Assembly (NCBI GenBank): GCA_010093685.1
Contig: MU006221.1
Location: 961,491 to 1,025,490, forward strand
Reading direction: 5' to 3'
Source: Ophiobolus disseminans
Taxonomy: Eukaryota > Ascomycota > Dothideomycetes > Pleosporales > Phaeosphaeriaceae
DNA: 64,000 nt
The notes beneath the pieces were generated by a model. It saw only the letters and a program-made list of their open reading frames with translations, was not told the DNA's origin and made no database searches. The translations under genes were made by a program, and so were the position numbers. This document shows positions 43,264-54,520 of the stretch, in pieces; the stretch's first letter is position 1; each line of letters starts with the position of its first letter.

Positions 43264-44460
43264 TTAACACACAACATAACGCTCCTCTAACTCAGCCTCC
43301 ATCCTTCCCAACGACCGCAACTTCTCCTCCACGACACGGCAGCGATATTCCGCATGCCCTCTGATTTCAGATGAATTGCATTCCAAATGCTCAGGAACGC
43401 CATTTTCTTTCAAGAAACGCTCCCTCCCTCTAACGACACTAGATGCCAATAGTTTAAAGGCTTCGTCGGTGAACCTTTTTAGATGCGTCATTTTTATCGC
43501 TGGAAATTGGTATGGCCACTCGCCGCGAACTCCTTGTGGTTCGATGTGGTCGTGGGGTATTGTCAGGTACTCCATCAGAGGGAGATCGTTTCTGAAGGAA
43601 GAATACGGACGGCAGTAGACCGTTGGAGTCTCGGCACGGGTTGTGGAGCTGCTGTGAGGAGATGGGCGCACTGACTCGATTTCGGTTTGACTGTCGCGCG
43701 GCTCGAGTGGTGCGAATCGGGCGCCGATGTCTTGCGGTGTATCGTGAGGCGATTGAGATTGGCTAGTGGGCTGTAGAAGGAGGACGTAGGGGTCAATAGT
43801 GGCCTCTGTTGCTGCGGTTTGAGGCTGTGCCGGACGAGTAGCGATGCGTTGTGGAGTGCGGTGAGGCGTTTCGGGTTGGCTGATGGGCTGTGTAGGACCA
43901 ATTGTGTTATTGTCTAATGTTTCCCCTCTTTCACATTTGAGACATTTGTTAGGGCCTAAGACAGGCGGTATGCCGATATGGTTGTGAGTACACTGGAATG
44001 AAGCATAGTGGCCACATCTTAATTCCGCAGGCTTGTGATTTTTCTTGAAGTCTTTGTCGCAAATACCACACTTGCCACGACTAGCTACAGCACGAGCAAT
44101 GAGTGGGGATTCTCTGATAACATTGCCTAGAGACGGTCTTGGTGTAGATGCTTGAGAAGGCCTCGATGTAGACGCCGGAGTGAGTCCTGAGTTAAACGAC
44201 TGAAAGAATCCCGACGTAAACATTTGGAAAGGATCGGTTGTAGACGTTGGAGAGAATCCTGATGTAGACAACTGATTGCGGTCCAATGGGGACAGTCGAA
44301 CGGGCCCTCCAGACGGTCGAGGGGGTCTGGCAGTAGACCGTCGATGGGGTGTTGGGGTAACCAGTTGGTTGGGTTCTAGAACAGACGACTCGGCGGGTCC
44401 CCGCGTAGACGATTGCGAAAAGTCGCCTACCAAGTGAGTGCCGTTCTGTTTATCGGCCAT
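43264..44460 (-). CDS. RING-like zinc finger protein with Ser/Thr/Pro-rich repeats
   Basis: Single exon, 398 residues, start MADKQNGTHL at 44460. Residues 1-115 are low-complexity with degenerate repeats of a Ser/Thr/Gly/Phe unit (TSGFSPTSTTDPFQ, TSGFFQSF, SGLTPASTSRPSQ). A Cys/His cluster at about 130-172 (CGICDKDF, LRCGHYASFQCTHNH, CLKC) fits a RING-type cross-brace, so E3 ubiquitin-ligase activity is possible but unproven. Two copies of an approximately 25-residue Gln/Pro/Thr-rich unit follow (QPISQPETPHRTPQRIA and QPTSQSQSPHDTPQDIG). The C-terminal 110 residues look folded and helical but match no family I know. Confidence 0.65.
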   Translation of the reverse strand: MADKQNGTHLVGDFSQSSTRGPAESSVLEPNQLVTPTPHRRSTARPPRPSGGPVRLSPLDRNQLSTSGFSPTSTTDPFQMFTSGFFQSFNSGLTPASTSRPSQASTPRPSLGNVIRESPLIARAVASRGKCGICDKDFKKNHKPAELRCGHYASFQCTHNHIGIPPVLGPNKCLKCERGETLDNNTIGPTQPISQPETPHRTPQRIATRPAQPQTAATEATIDPYVLLLQPTSQSQSPHDTPQDIGARFAPLEPRDSQTEIESVRPSPHSSSTTRAETPTVYCRPYSSFRNDLPLMEYLTIPHDHIEPQGVRGEWPYQFPAIKMTHLKRFTDEAFKLLASSVVRGRERFLKENGVPEHLECNSSEIRGHAEYRCRVVEEKLRSLGRMEAELEERYVVC

Positions 44461-44945
44461 GATTGAGAATGATAGCAGTGGATTGTGTAGCGAAGATGGG
44501 AACGATAGTGTGACAGTGTGGTGTTGTGGAAGAGTGAGATGCTTGAGGTAAGCACGGTCGTCTTACAACGTAGAAAGAGTGTATGGCGCGCCATGGCAGG
44601 TACGTGTGTTCCGCGTTACTGTAATGCAGTTGCAACATAGGGAAGCCAAGAGCCAAGAGGCGACATGGGGAGGAAACAAAACCGTAGCGGAGACGCGACA
44701 TCGCTGTCCAATACTCATCGATAGGGAGTGGGTTTCACGACACAAGTGATATTTGATGTCTTAAAAGTATAAGAAAGCGATGCCAATGACGGTGAAAGGT
44801 ATGCGGATTATCTCAATCACAAAACACCATCCTGTCTATCCTCAGCTATTTCTGTACGAACAAGTCTGAAGATAACCAGGACTTAGAAAACACCGAAAAT
44901 TGATAAATGAAACCCATAACAATGCACAACAACTCCACACACACT
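44461..44945. other. Intergenic region between minus-strand genes
   Basis: About 485 bp. Promoter of the RING-like gene and 3' UTR of the vWA gene. No gene recognised. Confidence 0.5.
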
Positions 44946-47900
44946 CTACAACACCTCCCAATCGTCCGTTTCTACCGCTCGCTCAACCCTCTTCCTCACC
45001 GGCAAAACAGTCCGCCTCGAAGCGCCCAACTCCCACTTGATCTTCGCCTCCATCCGATTCGCATCGAGATTATGTTCGTACTCCGCTACATCCGCGCCCT
45101 TCCGACCATCCATCTCCAACGCCTTCGCAATCACTTCGAACAAGCTCGGCAGCAGAATCCTCGTATCACGATCGATGTCATGCTGGAAAATATTCCCGCG
45201 TCCCTCAGCGCATAGCCGGCGACGAACGCTTTTCACAAACTCTTCGCTAGCACCTTCGTCAGCGACAATGCCGCGTCGTTGATCTGGTGTGTGCGCAGCC
45301 CATTCGCGTACGATGCTGATGTGCAGGTTGCTGTGGATAGATGTTGGCGGGTGTCCGGTTTCTGCGCGCTCGGGCAAGCCGGTGAGGGAGGACTCGAAGC
45401 GCGTGGCGATGCCGAAGACGTTAATGAGGTGCTTTGTGCGGGCGTCGCGGATGGAGTGAACAGTTTTGGCGTTGACTTCGGTTGGGTTGGTGAGTTTGCA
45501 GAAGATTTTGCCGCAGCCGTCGGCGCCACAGTGAAGGACTGATGCACCAAATGGATTGGCAAAAGGTATAAGACAGGTATGCTGCTTTGCTGCTTTGGCG
45601 TTGATGAGCTTTCCCTCTTGGATGGCGAAAATTGATAGAAGGATGGTGCGGGCTTCGGTGTCTGGGACGGCGAGTTTGGGGTCGAGGACTGCGGTTGCGA
45701 GAGGCTCGGTGTCTCGAAGGCGGGTGAAGAAGGTTTGCGCTGTGCAGTGGCCCTTGTGCTTGAAGAGGAGCCAGAAGAGAATGAGCTGAACTTTGCGCAT
45801 CACAGTCTTGCTGTCTTCGAGCGTCGTGTTGCCGATACACGCAGCAAGGCGTTGCTCAAACATTTGTGTGCTGGTGACGATGGATGTTGAACCCTGGTCC
45901 TTAGGCACGAGCGGGCCATTGAAGTCCTGGTAGATCACCTCGAGGTATTTCTGCCTCCACTGGTCATCCAAGCCTCCGGCTTGCAGGGCGGGCTGCAATT
46001 CCGCTAGGTACTTCGCCGCAATGGAATGCACGACTTTGGCAGACTTCATGCGACGCATGCGATCCGCGTTAAAACATCCAGTACGCGATCCAAGAGCCAA
46101 CAGATTGTTGAAGCCAGCTGCTGGGTATGTCACCGCGAAGCTAGCAAGACCGTTTGCTTCAAAGTCTTCTCCTGCCCACATCAAAGCTTGAGGGTACTTG
46201 ACCCAGCTCCCAGTCTCTTTGAAGTCTTCGCGAGTAAAAGTGTTCTGTATGAGCTGGTCTAACATCCATCCGAAAGTGGTGCGTCGCTGCAGAGCTTCGT
46301 GTTGCTCATCGGTACACAGCTGCGCATCACTAAGGCCGGCGCCTGCCCATGCCTTGGATTGTAGCAGCTCCTGCAAGATGGCCATGAACAGCTGAGAGGT
46401 ACCTGCAGCTCCCGTAGCCAGGCCTGCAGTCAATGCCACACAGAGCTGGTCATTGATGTACTTCTTGTTGCCGCCATCGTACTGAAGCGTAGGCACAATC
46501 GCAATCATGTCTTCGTTGTAGATTGATCTGCCTTCAGGAGCGAGCAAAGCGCATTGAAAGCATACGTTCTGACTGGACACGAGATTGATGTTCTTACTAG
46601 ATGCACCGGCTGCGAGGGGGAAGTTGAGAGCAAAGTCCGTGGTGTTGTCTTCAGCCTCGTTAATTTCCGGCTGCTTGAAGCAGATGGACATGACTTCCTC
46701 CTCGCCACAGCAGACGAGGCAAAAGCCCTTACATGCTGGTGCATTGAGGTCCAGTTTTGTCATGTCAACTGCTGCGACAGAGTCCACAACCTCTGCTCGT
46801 CTGGCGCGATTGCTCTTCCGTGAGAGAATTTCTGCGTTGAAGCCTGCCGCATCGATGGCTGCCAGAGTGCGAAGGGCAGCATCGACCATCTGATTGCGCT
46901 TCTTCAGGCTTTGCATTTGTTCCGAGCCAGCGAAGTCTGTCGTGCTCTTCTGGTAATGCTCGCGATTCTTGGTATGCGCCTCCCGTAACTGCCTTTGGAG
47001 TGTCTGCCGCTCCAAGTCTGTGATTGTCGTACTACCCATCTTTGCAATAATGAGTGCAGCATCTGCGACGTCCTCTAGCCGTGGGGATACCTGTTCAATC
47101 TTTTGCTTCTGGAGGAAAGTTCGCAATTCCGCTATGCGACTGCGTGTTTTGTAGGCTACAGCAAGCGTGTCGAAAGCCTCATCAGCAAGCAGTGCGACTA
47201 CGTCGTTATCTGGTAGCGATCCAGCCATAAGGAGCTGATCCAAGTCGACACGCACAGGCCCTCCTATGCACTTTTCCCACTCCGATCCGAGACCAATACC
47301 CTTTCCAGACTCCGTTCGATGCTCTGCTTTGACGATTTGAACCTCGAGCTGTTTGAAGTGATCAAACAGAGCCGCTTCATCTCGAAACAGTGGAAGATCG
47401 TCCCAGCTGTTAAGGTCTTGCGCGGCTGAGGATCCTCCGAGTGCTGCAAAGCACCCTTTTCCAGCAATGACGTATATCATACCGGTTCTCGTCTCTTTGA
47501 ATAGGATTAAGGTATCCTGTGCGCTAGCAAAGAAGGAGATGCCGACAGATATATTCGCGGTCCCCGGTGTACGGCCTGGCGATCCAGTAATTAGGAACAC
47601 GAGGGGTACATCTAGCACCCCAGCATCGAGGGCGAGATCCGCCAGACGATGTACGTCCCCCTCCCAAATTTCCCCATCTGTTAGCAGGAACCAAACATCC
47701 GACGCCTTGATTGCATCAAGGGATGTCTGCTGGTTCAATATTGAGGATGGCTGTGTTCCGCCATGTCGTGAAAGCCACCGGATGTTACTGAATTGTTTAA
47801 CAGGTACGTCGCAGTGAGAACCCCATAGAGAAATTGTGTCGGCCGGGTTCGCATAGCTTGCTTGGAAGGCATCCACAAAAGCGCGTTCTCTCCTCAATAT

Positions 47901-48017
47901 GCTTCCTGCAGTGGAACCTGAATCATCTACGGCGTAGAATTTGCGGCTCTGTAGGAAAGGTGTGTACTCGACGTGGGTGTTATCCAACGGTTCGGGGACA
48001 ATCTTCCAACTCGCCAT
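44946..48017 (-). CDS. Large vWA-domain protein with Cys clusters, unknown function
   Basis: Uninterrupted frame of 1023 residues starting MASWKIVPEP at 48017. The first 200 residues look like a von Willebrand factor A fold: MIDAS DxSxS at 31-35 (DDSGS), a Thr near residue 89, and FLLTDGEIWEG with the third MIDAS aspartate at 114. A charged helical region follows (about 290-400: RQTLQRQLREAHTKNREHY). Then come Cys-rich segments, CKGFCLVCCGEEE and NVCFQCALLAPEG near 445-520, and LHCGADGCGKIFC near 850, which could bind zinc. The rest is helical without a recognised family. No signal peptide or membrane helix. Its intron-free length is unusual for this window. It lies 485 bp behind the RING-like gene on the same strand. 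Confidence 0.75.
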   Translation of the reverse strand: MASWKIVPEPLDNTHVEYTPFLQSRKFYAVDDSGSTAGSILRRERAFVDAFQASYANPADTISLWGSHCDVPVKQFSNIRWLSRHGGTQPSSILNQQTSLDAIKASDVWFLLTDGEIWEGDVHRLADLALDAGVLDVPLVFLITGSPGRTPGTANISVGISFFASAQDTLILFKETRTGMIYVIAGKGCFAALGGSSAAQDLNSWDDLPLFRDEAALFDHFKQLEVQIVKAEHRTESGKGIGLGSEWEKCIGGPVRVDLDQLLMAGSLPDNDVVALLADEAFDTLAVAYKTRSRIAELRTFLQKQKIEQVSPRLEDVADAALIIAKMGSTTITDLERQTLQRQLREAHTKNREHYQKSTTDFAGSEQMQSLKKRNQMVDAALRTLAAIDAAGFNAEILSRKSNRARRAEVVDSVAAVDMTKLDLNAPACKGFCLVCCGEEEVMSICFKQPEINEAEDNTTDFALNFPLAAGASSKNINLVSSQNVCFQCALLAPEGRSIYNEDMIAIVPTLQYDGGNKKYINDQLCVALTAGLATGAAGTSQLFMAILQELLQSKAWAGAGLSDAQLCTDEQHEALQRRTTFGWMLDQLIQNTFTREDFKETGSWVKYPQALMWAGEDFEANGLASFAVTYPAAGFNNLLALGSRTGCFNADRMRRMKSAKVVHSIAAKYLAELQPALQAGGLDDQWRQKYLEVIYQDFNGPLVPKDQGSTSIVTSTQMFEQRLAACIGNTTLEDSKTVMRKVQLILFWLLFKHKGHCTAQTFFTRLRDTEPLATAVLDPKLAVPDTEARTILLSIFAIQEGKLINAKAAKQHTCLIPFANPFGASVLHCGADGCGKIFCKLTNPTEVNAKTVHSIRDARTKHLINVFGIATRFESSLTGLPERAETGHPPTSIHSNLHISIVREWAAHTPDQRRGIVADEGASEEFVKSVRRRLCAEGRGNIFQHDIDRDTRILLPSLFEVIAKALEMDGRKGADVAEYEHNLDANRMEAKIKWELGASRRTVLPVRKRVERAVETDDWEVL

Positions 48018-49090
48018 GATGTCTAAATTAATGTGCCTTTGTCAGCTACTTGCACTACACCGAAAATGCTGGATGCAGCCAACTCACTAGGACTGTTTAG
48101 AGGAGAATCGACATAGATTGATGTCACCGACCTTAGTATCGTTGATAATCTGTCAGACAAGATTGGCACAGTTGTACGAGTGCAGAGTCAATTCAACGTT
48201 TCTGCCTCCCCTCTTTATGCAGTTCAATAGCCGTGACTCAGCCAGATTGTGCTCGCGATGGGACGCCCTATCAACCGGTGAACCAACAGCCATCAGCCAC
48301 AACCCTTACCAGATGGGGCTAGGTGTGTGGCTGAAAACCAGCATCGTGCAGCCAAAATCATTAGGGTAACCTCGAACGGGAAGGAGAAGATCCTTTCCAC
48401 CTCGTGTCGCGCCTTGCTGGTGTTGGGTTACGGTTGCGGAGGGCAGAAGGGCGGCGGACACGAAATCGTGGGGTGCAGAAATCGCGCTACTCATCGCGAT
48501 CGGCAAGAGTCACACTTTTGCGACTCACATCCACGAGAGTCAATTCCTCATGGCCAGGATGAGTCCTGTATATCCTTGACGACGAAATTGTTCCATCGGT
48601 TTGTTCGCTATCTGAACAGCGGGTTGCGAACGTTTCGTGGTCAAACACTTTGCAGGGGTCACCCGCACGGTCTGGCCGCCGTTATCGACAATGAGAGCAG
48701 GAACGTACTAGATCGAGGGTCTAAGAACATGTCGTCTCCAAGCTGCTCGCAAATATGTGTTACGTCGTTCGTGCGAGATATGTCGTCTCCAGATCACAGA
48801 AGTGTAACCTCCCATGAAGAGCGTCCTGAATCTGACCGTGGTTTGTGATGCAGAGCTCACGAGAGCCATCGCTGTCGCTTTAACGTTGAGTATATCTGTT
48901 GCATTCACGTTAGGAAGCAACTCGCATTGCAGCACCTATGCGCGAGGTTCAGTTAGCAACGCATGTACCTCAACGTACGACCATTTCTCATCGGACTCAG
49001 AATGCCTGAGTGAAGCGTCGTAAGTACTTAGAAAGCGAACGAGTGTAGAGTCGCCCCAAACGTCTTGCGGCCTCTGTGTCGCATCAAAGT
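48018..49090. other. Intergenic region
   Basis: About 1.07 kb upstream of the vWA gene. The 173-codon frame at 48327-48848 is compositionally random and overlaps others; no gene accepted. Confidence 0.5.
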
Positions 49091-49897
49091 ATGGGTAACG
49101 AACAGTCGATACTCGGCGATCGAGAGCCTGTAGTCGAATCAGCACAACCACTCCAACTTCTAGGACGACTTGACAAGCATACATACCGGTGCTCAAGCAG
49201 AGGGCAGCACATATATCAGCGACCGGACCGAGGCGAGGCACGGAAGAGCTCGATAAAATATCCGTGGCAACATAGTCTTCTTGATCTGCCAGCAGATGTT
49301 CGAGGTGGTGTTTACGCTCACCTGCTTCTCTTCCACGACAAAATCCAGATAAACCCATCGGAAGTCACAAATGTTCCCGGGCTGACACTGCTGCAGACGT
49401 GCAGGCAGCTCCATGACGAGGCGGCTGCCTTCTTCTACGCATCGAACACATTCCACTGCCTGGTCAAAAAGATCCTTCCCACGCAGAGAGCATCGACAAG
49501 ACAGCCCCAGTATCCCTCGTTCGGGGCACGGCTCGATACCCGTGCGCTTCGAGACCCGTTGAACATCACCAGCGGAATCTTCTTCCCAGCTCCTCGGTAT
49601 CACGAACACCTCACTCACTTAGTCATTCGTATCGACACAGTGATTGCGCACTTCGACACAACGTCCACAGATTCACCACTGCCGACGTTCACAAAACCAG
49701 AACTCGAGACCGGATTGACGCGCATTGATATGGACTTGATGCACCGAACTGTACGAAGGAAGCTGTTGCGTGTGTACAGACGCATCAACGACCTATGGCA
49801 GGAGAAGGAAGGAGCTTGGACGGGAAGGCTGGTGCTACCAGAACGGACAAGCTGGGCAAGCGCATTGGTATACGAGATCGAGTTCAACGGCGTATAG
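49091..49897 (+). CDS. 2EXR/F-box-like fungal protein
   Basis: Single exon, 268 residues from MGNEQSILG; an in-frame ATG 15 nt upstream is an alternative. Residues about 60-125 carry the common fungal pattern SLLDLPADVRGGVYAHLLL ... LLQTCRQLHDEAAAFFYAS, then NTFHC, found in 2EXR/F-box-like proteins that are heavily expanded in filamentous ascomycetes. These are thought to be substrate adaptors, mostly uncharacterised. The N-terminal MGNEQS could be a myristoylation signal (Gly2), which is inference. The C-terminal half has no known domain. Confidence 0.7.
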   Translation: MGNEQSILGDREPVVESAQPLQLLGRLDKHTYRCSSRGQHIYQRPDRGEARKSSIKYPWQHSLLDLPADVRGGVYAHLLLFHDKIQINPSEVTNVPGLTLLQTCRQLHDEAAAFFYASNTFHCLVKKILPTQRASTRQPQYPSFGARLDTRALRDPLNITSGIFFPAPRYHEHLTHLVIRIDTVIAHFDTTSTDSPLPTFTKPELETGLTRIDMDLMHRTVRRKLLRVYRRINDLWQEKEGAWTGRLVLPERTSWASALVYEIEFNGV

Positions 49898-51172
49898 AGA
49901 AATGCAGTTGTTGCATGGGAGCACAATTTAGACTTCAAGGAGAAGGGTCCGGCTAGTCCTTATTGATTGACGTCAAGCGCGTTCTTAAGAACTCTAGGCA
50001 CGGCTAGGTTGTAGAGCTGGTCGGTTTCGTCAACTTCTTTGCATATATGCCATCATATAGTCTCCTCACCAAAGACGGATACATCGGCTTCTTGCCCTTG
50101 GCGTGTAGCGCAGCATTGCGATCAAGTATCTTCGATGTTCTCCTTGGAGGCTCTGCGGACTTGATGCCGAAGCGCTTGGCGGCGGCGCCACGACACTGCA
50201 TTCAGGTTAGCGAGCTCATAATTGTTTGAGGCTATCAAACCGTTGAGGAGCGAGGCTGGTTGCAAATCGTGCAGGGGGAAGTTGACTTGTATGCTATGAC
50301 GTTGGCACTCCAGCCTACGGGCCGTGGAAAGGCGGCCCAGCCAAATGATGCGACGATGCGGCGGGTGTGGGGCTGGGCAATACAACACAAGCACTTTGCG
50401 CCACGGCACTACGGGCCAATAGCAAAAGGATCTCCAGGTACGAGCGCGGAGGCTGAATGGGCAATTCGGTTGCTGATCGCAATATCTGAAAACATTTGCA
50501 GCGGACGGTGGACAGCTGGCTGGACCTAGACAGAGGCCACTATCAGGAAGTAAATTCTGCATGTGCATCCATCCCCACATCCGAAGCAGTTCGTGGCAAA
50601 AGCAAGCAGGGTTGTGATGCTAAGACAGCGCAAATCCTGCGAAATTAAGCCTCCGGCGATCGACCGCCAACGCCTCTCAATATAGATTGGCCGGCTCATT
50701 CGAGGCGCCAACATTCCCGCCTTTGGACGAACGCGTATTGATTCAGCGCAACACGAAGCAGCAAATACCACACCATGAGGGTGGAGTGTTTCGAGTGAGC
50801 GAGACCAGTCATTGTCAGCATGTCAAAGACTTTGTTTGTTAGTGATGTCATCCGTCCGCGCGTTTCCGCTCGGACTAGTGCACGACAATGGGACAATGGC
50901 GTGGAGCTGTTTCCACGCTTTCAGCGAGCCTGACGCACGTCTGTTGGCCGTAGCGTGCCGGCCTCCACGACTATCTTCAACCCCAGCCATTCCCTTGTCT
51001 CTCTTCTTTATCCTGCCGCCTACCAAACTCACTCGCTGATTTCCTACCTCTTCTTCCCTGCTGTTGTTTTGTCTTTCTTACCCTAACAGTACTTGTCGCA
51101 CAGTCCCTGCATTCGCTTTGCGTGCCACTGCGCATCCCTCGCGTTGCGTCAAACTTCACCAGCATCGCAGCC
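49898..51172. other. Intergenic region
   Basis: About 1.27 kb. Minus-strand frames at 50004-50201 and 50122-50580 lack family features and were not accepted. The last 120 bp is pyrimidine-rich (TCTTCTTCCCTGCTGTTG and similar), typical of a fungal promoter or leader for the GH79 gene. Confidence 0.5.
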
Positions 51173-52950
51173 ATGTACCGCTCATTAGCAATACTCTCGC
51201 TGCCCGTCGCCTTCGCCCAAAGCTCTTTGTCCCTGTCACTGGGCGCGAATGCGCCGTCCGGAGCCTCCGATTATATCGATCCCTCTTTCGCTGGTTTTGG
51301 CATCGAGCCCTCTAATTTGTTTTCCTTCACTGGCGGCAATGATTATGTGAACGAGTTTTCCGTGCAGCTATTACAAAACCTGGCAGACTACTCCGGTCGG
51401 CCAGCACACATCCGGCTAGGAGGAAACACGCAGGATTATATGGTGTGGAATCAGAGCAAGACGGAGTTGAGATGGTCGGCAAACAAGAACTCGCAGGCCC
51501 AGGGCGCCATAGCAGCAGACTCTATGATTATAGGACCTGGATATTTCACAGCACTCGATCGGTTCCCAAAAGACACGCCCATTACATTTGGCCTGAATAT
51601 GGCATACATGGGCAGCGACTGGGCGGATCATATCGTCGCTCTGGCACAGGGCGCCGTGGATGGCATCAAGAACACGAAACTGTATTCTTTCGAGGTCGGC
51701 AACGAGCCAGATCTTTGGATGCAGAACTCCTTTCGGACAGCCGGCTGGAGCGGGCAGCTATATACGGACCAGTTTCTCGACCGCTGCGAGCAGGTCTGCG
51801 ATCGCGTCCTGAAACCCTCTGGCCTACCATGCTCCTTCTTCGAACCGCCTGCGACCGCATCCACCATCGGCACAACGTTTGAGATTAATCAATTAGTTTC
51901 TGATGGTATCATGGATGGAAGAAATGGCCAGCAGTACATGACCGCCTGGAATCAGCACGACTACTTCTACTGTACGTTACCCAATCAAACCGCTACCATT
52001 ATCGTAGACTAATTCTTGCAGTCATTGGAGTCACCAAGACGCCCCTCACACTCAGCGACCTCATGGACATGGACCAGACCAACACCCAATTCGCGTATTG
52101 GGAGAAGCAAGTCGGTATTGCGCTCAAAACAGGGCTCCCCTACGTTCTCCGTGAGATGAGCTCGGTCGGCCCCATCGGCATGCCAGGTGTCAGCGACACG
52201 TTCGGTGCGTCACTGTGGACCCTGAACTTCTTCCTGTACGCGGCCTCGATCGGCATCTCGTCCGTGCAGATGCACATGACCGACAACTCCAATGCTTCGG
52301 CGTGGCAACCCATCCCCATGTACGGCCACGAAACCACGTTCGTGCGACCGCAGTACTACGCGCATGCCGCCGTCGCTCAGCTCATCGGTAACGGCAACGG
52401 CACCACGCAGGTCTCGGTGCTCAAGACCAGCAATGTCGGTTCAGCTTACAGTGGCCGCATCCGCGCCTACACCACCTACGCCCGAGACGCGCTCCAAGCC
52501 GTCGTCCTAATCAACTCCAAGCCAGCCAACAGCTCCGTAACCAACAAAGGCTCCTTCACATTCAACCTGAACCTCGGGTCCGCCAACGCAAACAAAGACA
52601 TCTACCTCTCGTACCTAACTGCACCCGGCTCCGAAATGCAATCCCAAGTCACATGGAACGGCATGGAGTACGACGACATCACCGGCAACTCGACCCTTGT
52701 AGACGAAAGCGAAAATAAATTCACAACAGACTCCTCCGGCCGCCTGACAGTGCAGGTCCGCGACTCCCAAGCCATTGTCGCAAACATCGGATCAAAGCTC
52801 GGTCGCAACCTCGTCCTGAAGCCTGATCCTTTACAACCAAGCAAGAAGAGTAGTGCAGCTTCTTCGTCCATGTTCAGCGGCTCGCGAAACGCAATCTACA
52901 CTGCTGCCATCACCATCATCCTAGCGCTGGGCATGGTGATGAGCGCATAG
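51173..52950 (+). CDS. GH79 family glycoside hydrolase, GPI-anchored type
   Basis: Retaining GH79 enzyme, the fungal beta-glucuronidase/heparanase-like group that acts on glucuronic-acid-bearing glycans such as arabinogalactan. Exons 51173-51971 and 52022-52950 (50-nt intron) give 575 residues. Signal peptide MYRSLAILSLPVAFAQ. The (beta/alpha)8 catalytic domain shows RLGGNTQDYMVW, the acid/base Glu in FEVGNEPDLW, and the nucleophile Glu in YVLREMSSVGP. A C-terminal beta domain runs from about 390 to 545. A Ser-rich stretch and hydrophobic tail (YTAAITIILALGMVMSA) suggest GPI anchoring to membrane or wall. Many Asn-X-Ser/Thr sequons. Exact substrate specificity cannot be read from sequence. 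Confidence 0.9.
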
Positions 52951-54520
52951 TCATCTCGCACTATGACCCTCATATTTTTATATTTCCTTGTCACGAAGCA
53001 TATTGCACTCGGCGTTTTCGGCATAGCATCATCTGCATACGACGGCGTTTTTGTTGGGCAGCATTCGCATGAACATATAGATCTGCGACGCATTTTGGCC
53101 ATTGCAATTCGGCACTGGGACACTCATGATAAGACGACCTGTGGCGGGGAGGCGTTTATGGATAGGACGATTGAAACGGGGTGTATATATCTGTGCGATT
53201 TGTCGTCGTACATACATAATTAGATTCTCGGTCCGATTCCTCACACCACGCCAACTCGCTTCCTGGGCAGCTGTTTTCCTTAAAATTCGTGTTATGGCAC
53301 TACGCGCTGAATAAAGTGTCCTCATCATTGACGTTGTGAGTGCTAAGCCTTTTCTACGGCTGACGTGTGTTTGCCTGATCGCCATACCCGCTACGGAAGG
53401 ATTCTTACTTTCCGCGCGCAGATAAGGTGGCTGGAATTGGAAGGTGGCAGATGGGGACCCGGGTTTGTGTAGGATCCTTTGTTTTTTCCTTCGCTTACGG
53501 GTTTAGTTTGCCCCGCTTCAACCACGCTCGCGCGATTACGCCTCCTTCAACACTCGCCTTGTCAATCCTACACATCTAGTAGGTATACAATCGTCTATTC
53601 CGCCGGCCTTTCATAGTTTCTATACCAGTTTGCGGCCGACAGAACCTTAGGTCTTGAAAGTTAAATCATTTTCGAAGTCGTCGGGCCCGCCAACGCAACA
53701 CTAGACGGACGGTTTGGACACAACATGGCAAGGTCCAGTAGAAGCTAAATAAAGTAGCTCCAATTAGGGGCATCACATCATAGCGCTCATGTTAACGATT
53801 GCGAGGACATGAGGCAAGATGAGTGTTATGCGGAAACGAACCCCACACCTGCATCAAGACCGGACATCATGCAGACAACAACACCTCCATACATGGCATT
53901 CGTACATCTATTTTCGTGTCTAACGGCAACATACTTTAAGAATACTTCCTCGTTTCACACGACGCGGTGCTCACTGCATGCATTGGACCAGAACGTAGCA
54001 CCGGCAAGCGGCCTCCGGATTAGTATTCTCGATTCAAACGAATCAAGAGCCATTGTTTGTGAGATGGAAGGATCGTCGAGAGGCTTCTGCCTCAAATATG
54101 GGCGCATTCACGATTGTGGGGGCTGACCGGAAGGGACGAGTGACGCCCGTAAGCCGTTTGTCGCGTGGCAATATAAACGTCGGGACTGAACCCTGGAGCG
54201 TCAGCTGAACTTTAACGCTAAACCACCGACTTGGAAATCCCTTGGTGGTGAGAGACTAACGGAAGGCTGCATCGCAAAGTACTGGCCTGCTCGGATACCG
54301 AAGCAAATTGTGCGAGGTGGATGAGAGGGTAGGCTAGTTCCAAGTCGCGAGCTTGATGATATGAACTAGGCAACAGGGACTGGGTCGATTATCAGCTTAT
54401 GCAGGCATGAAGGGTGGTCCTTACTCATGCAGTGTGGCAGCTAGAAGGAAGCATGAGAGTCTCGAGTGAACTTGATCAACCTCAGAACTACGATCACCAC
54501 ATTTGTACACCGCATTGAAC
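52951..54520. other. Long intergenic region
   Basis: About 1.57 kb without a recognised gene. Frames at 53029-53385 and 53809-54126 lack domains, start context and splice support. No repeat or RNA gene seen. Confidence 0.55.

Noticed and set aside
50004..50580. Minus-strand frames with a basic peptide (RNAALHAKGKKPMYPSLV)
   Set aside because: Somewhat coding-like, but no family, start context or consistent splice was found.
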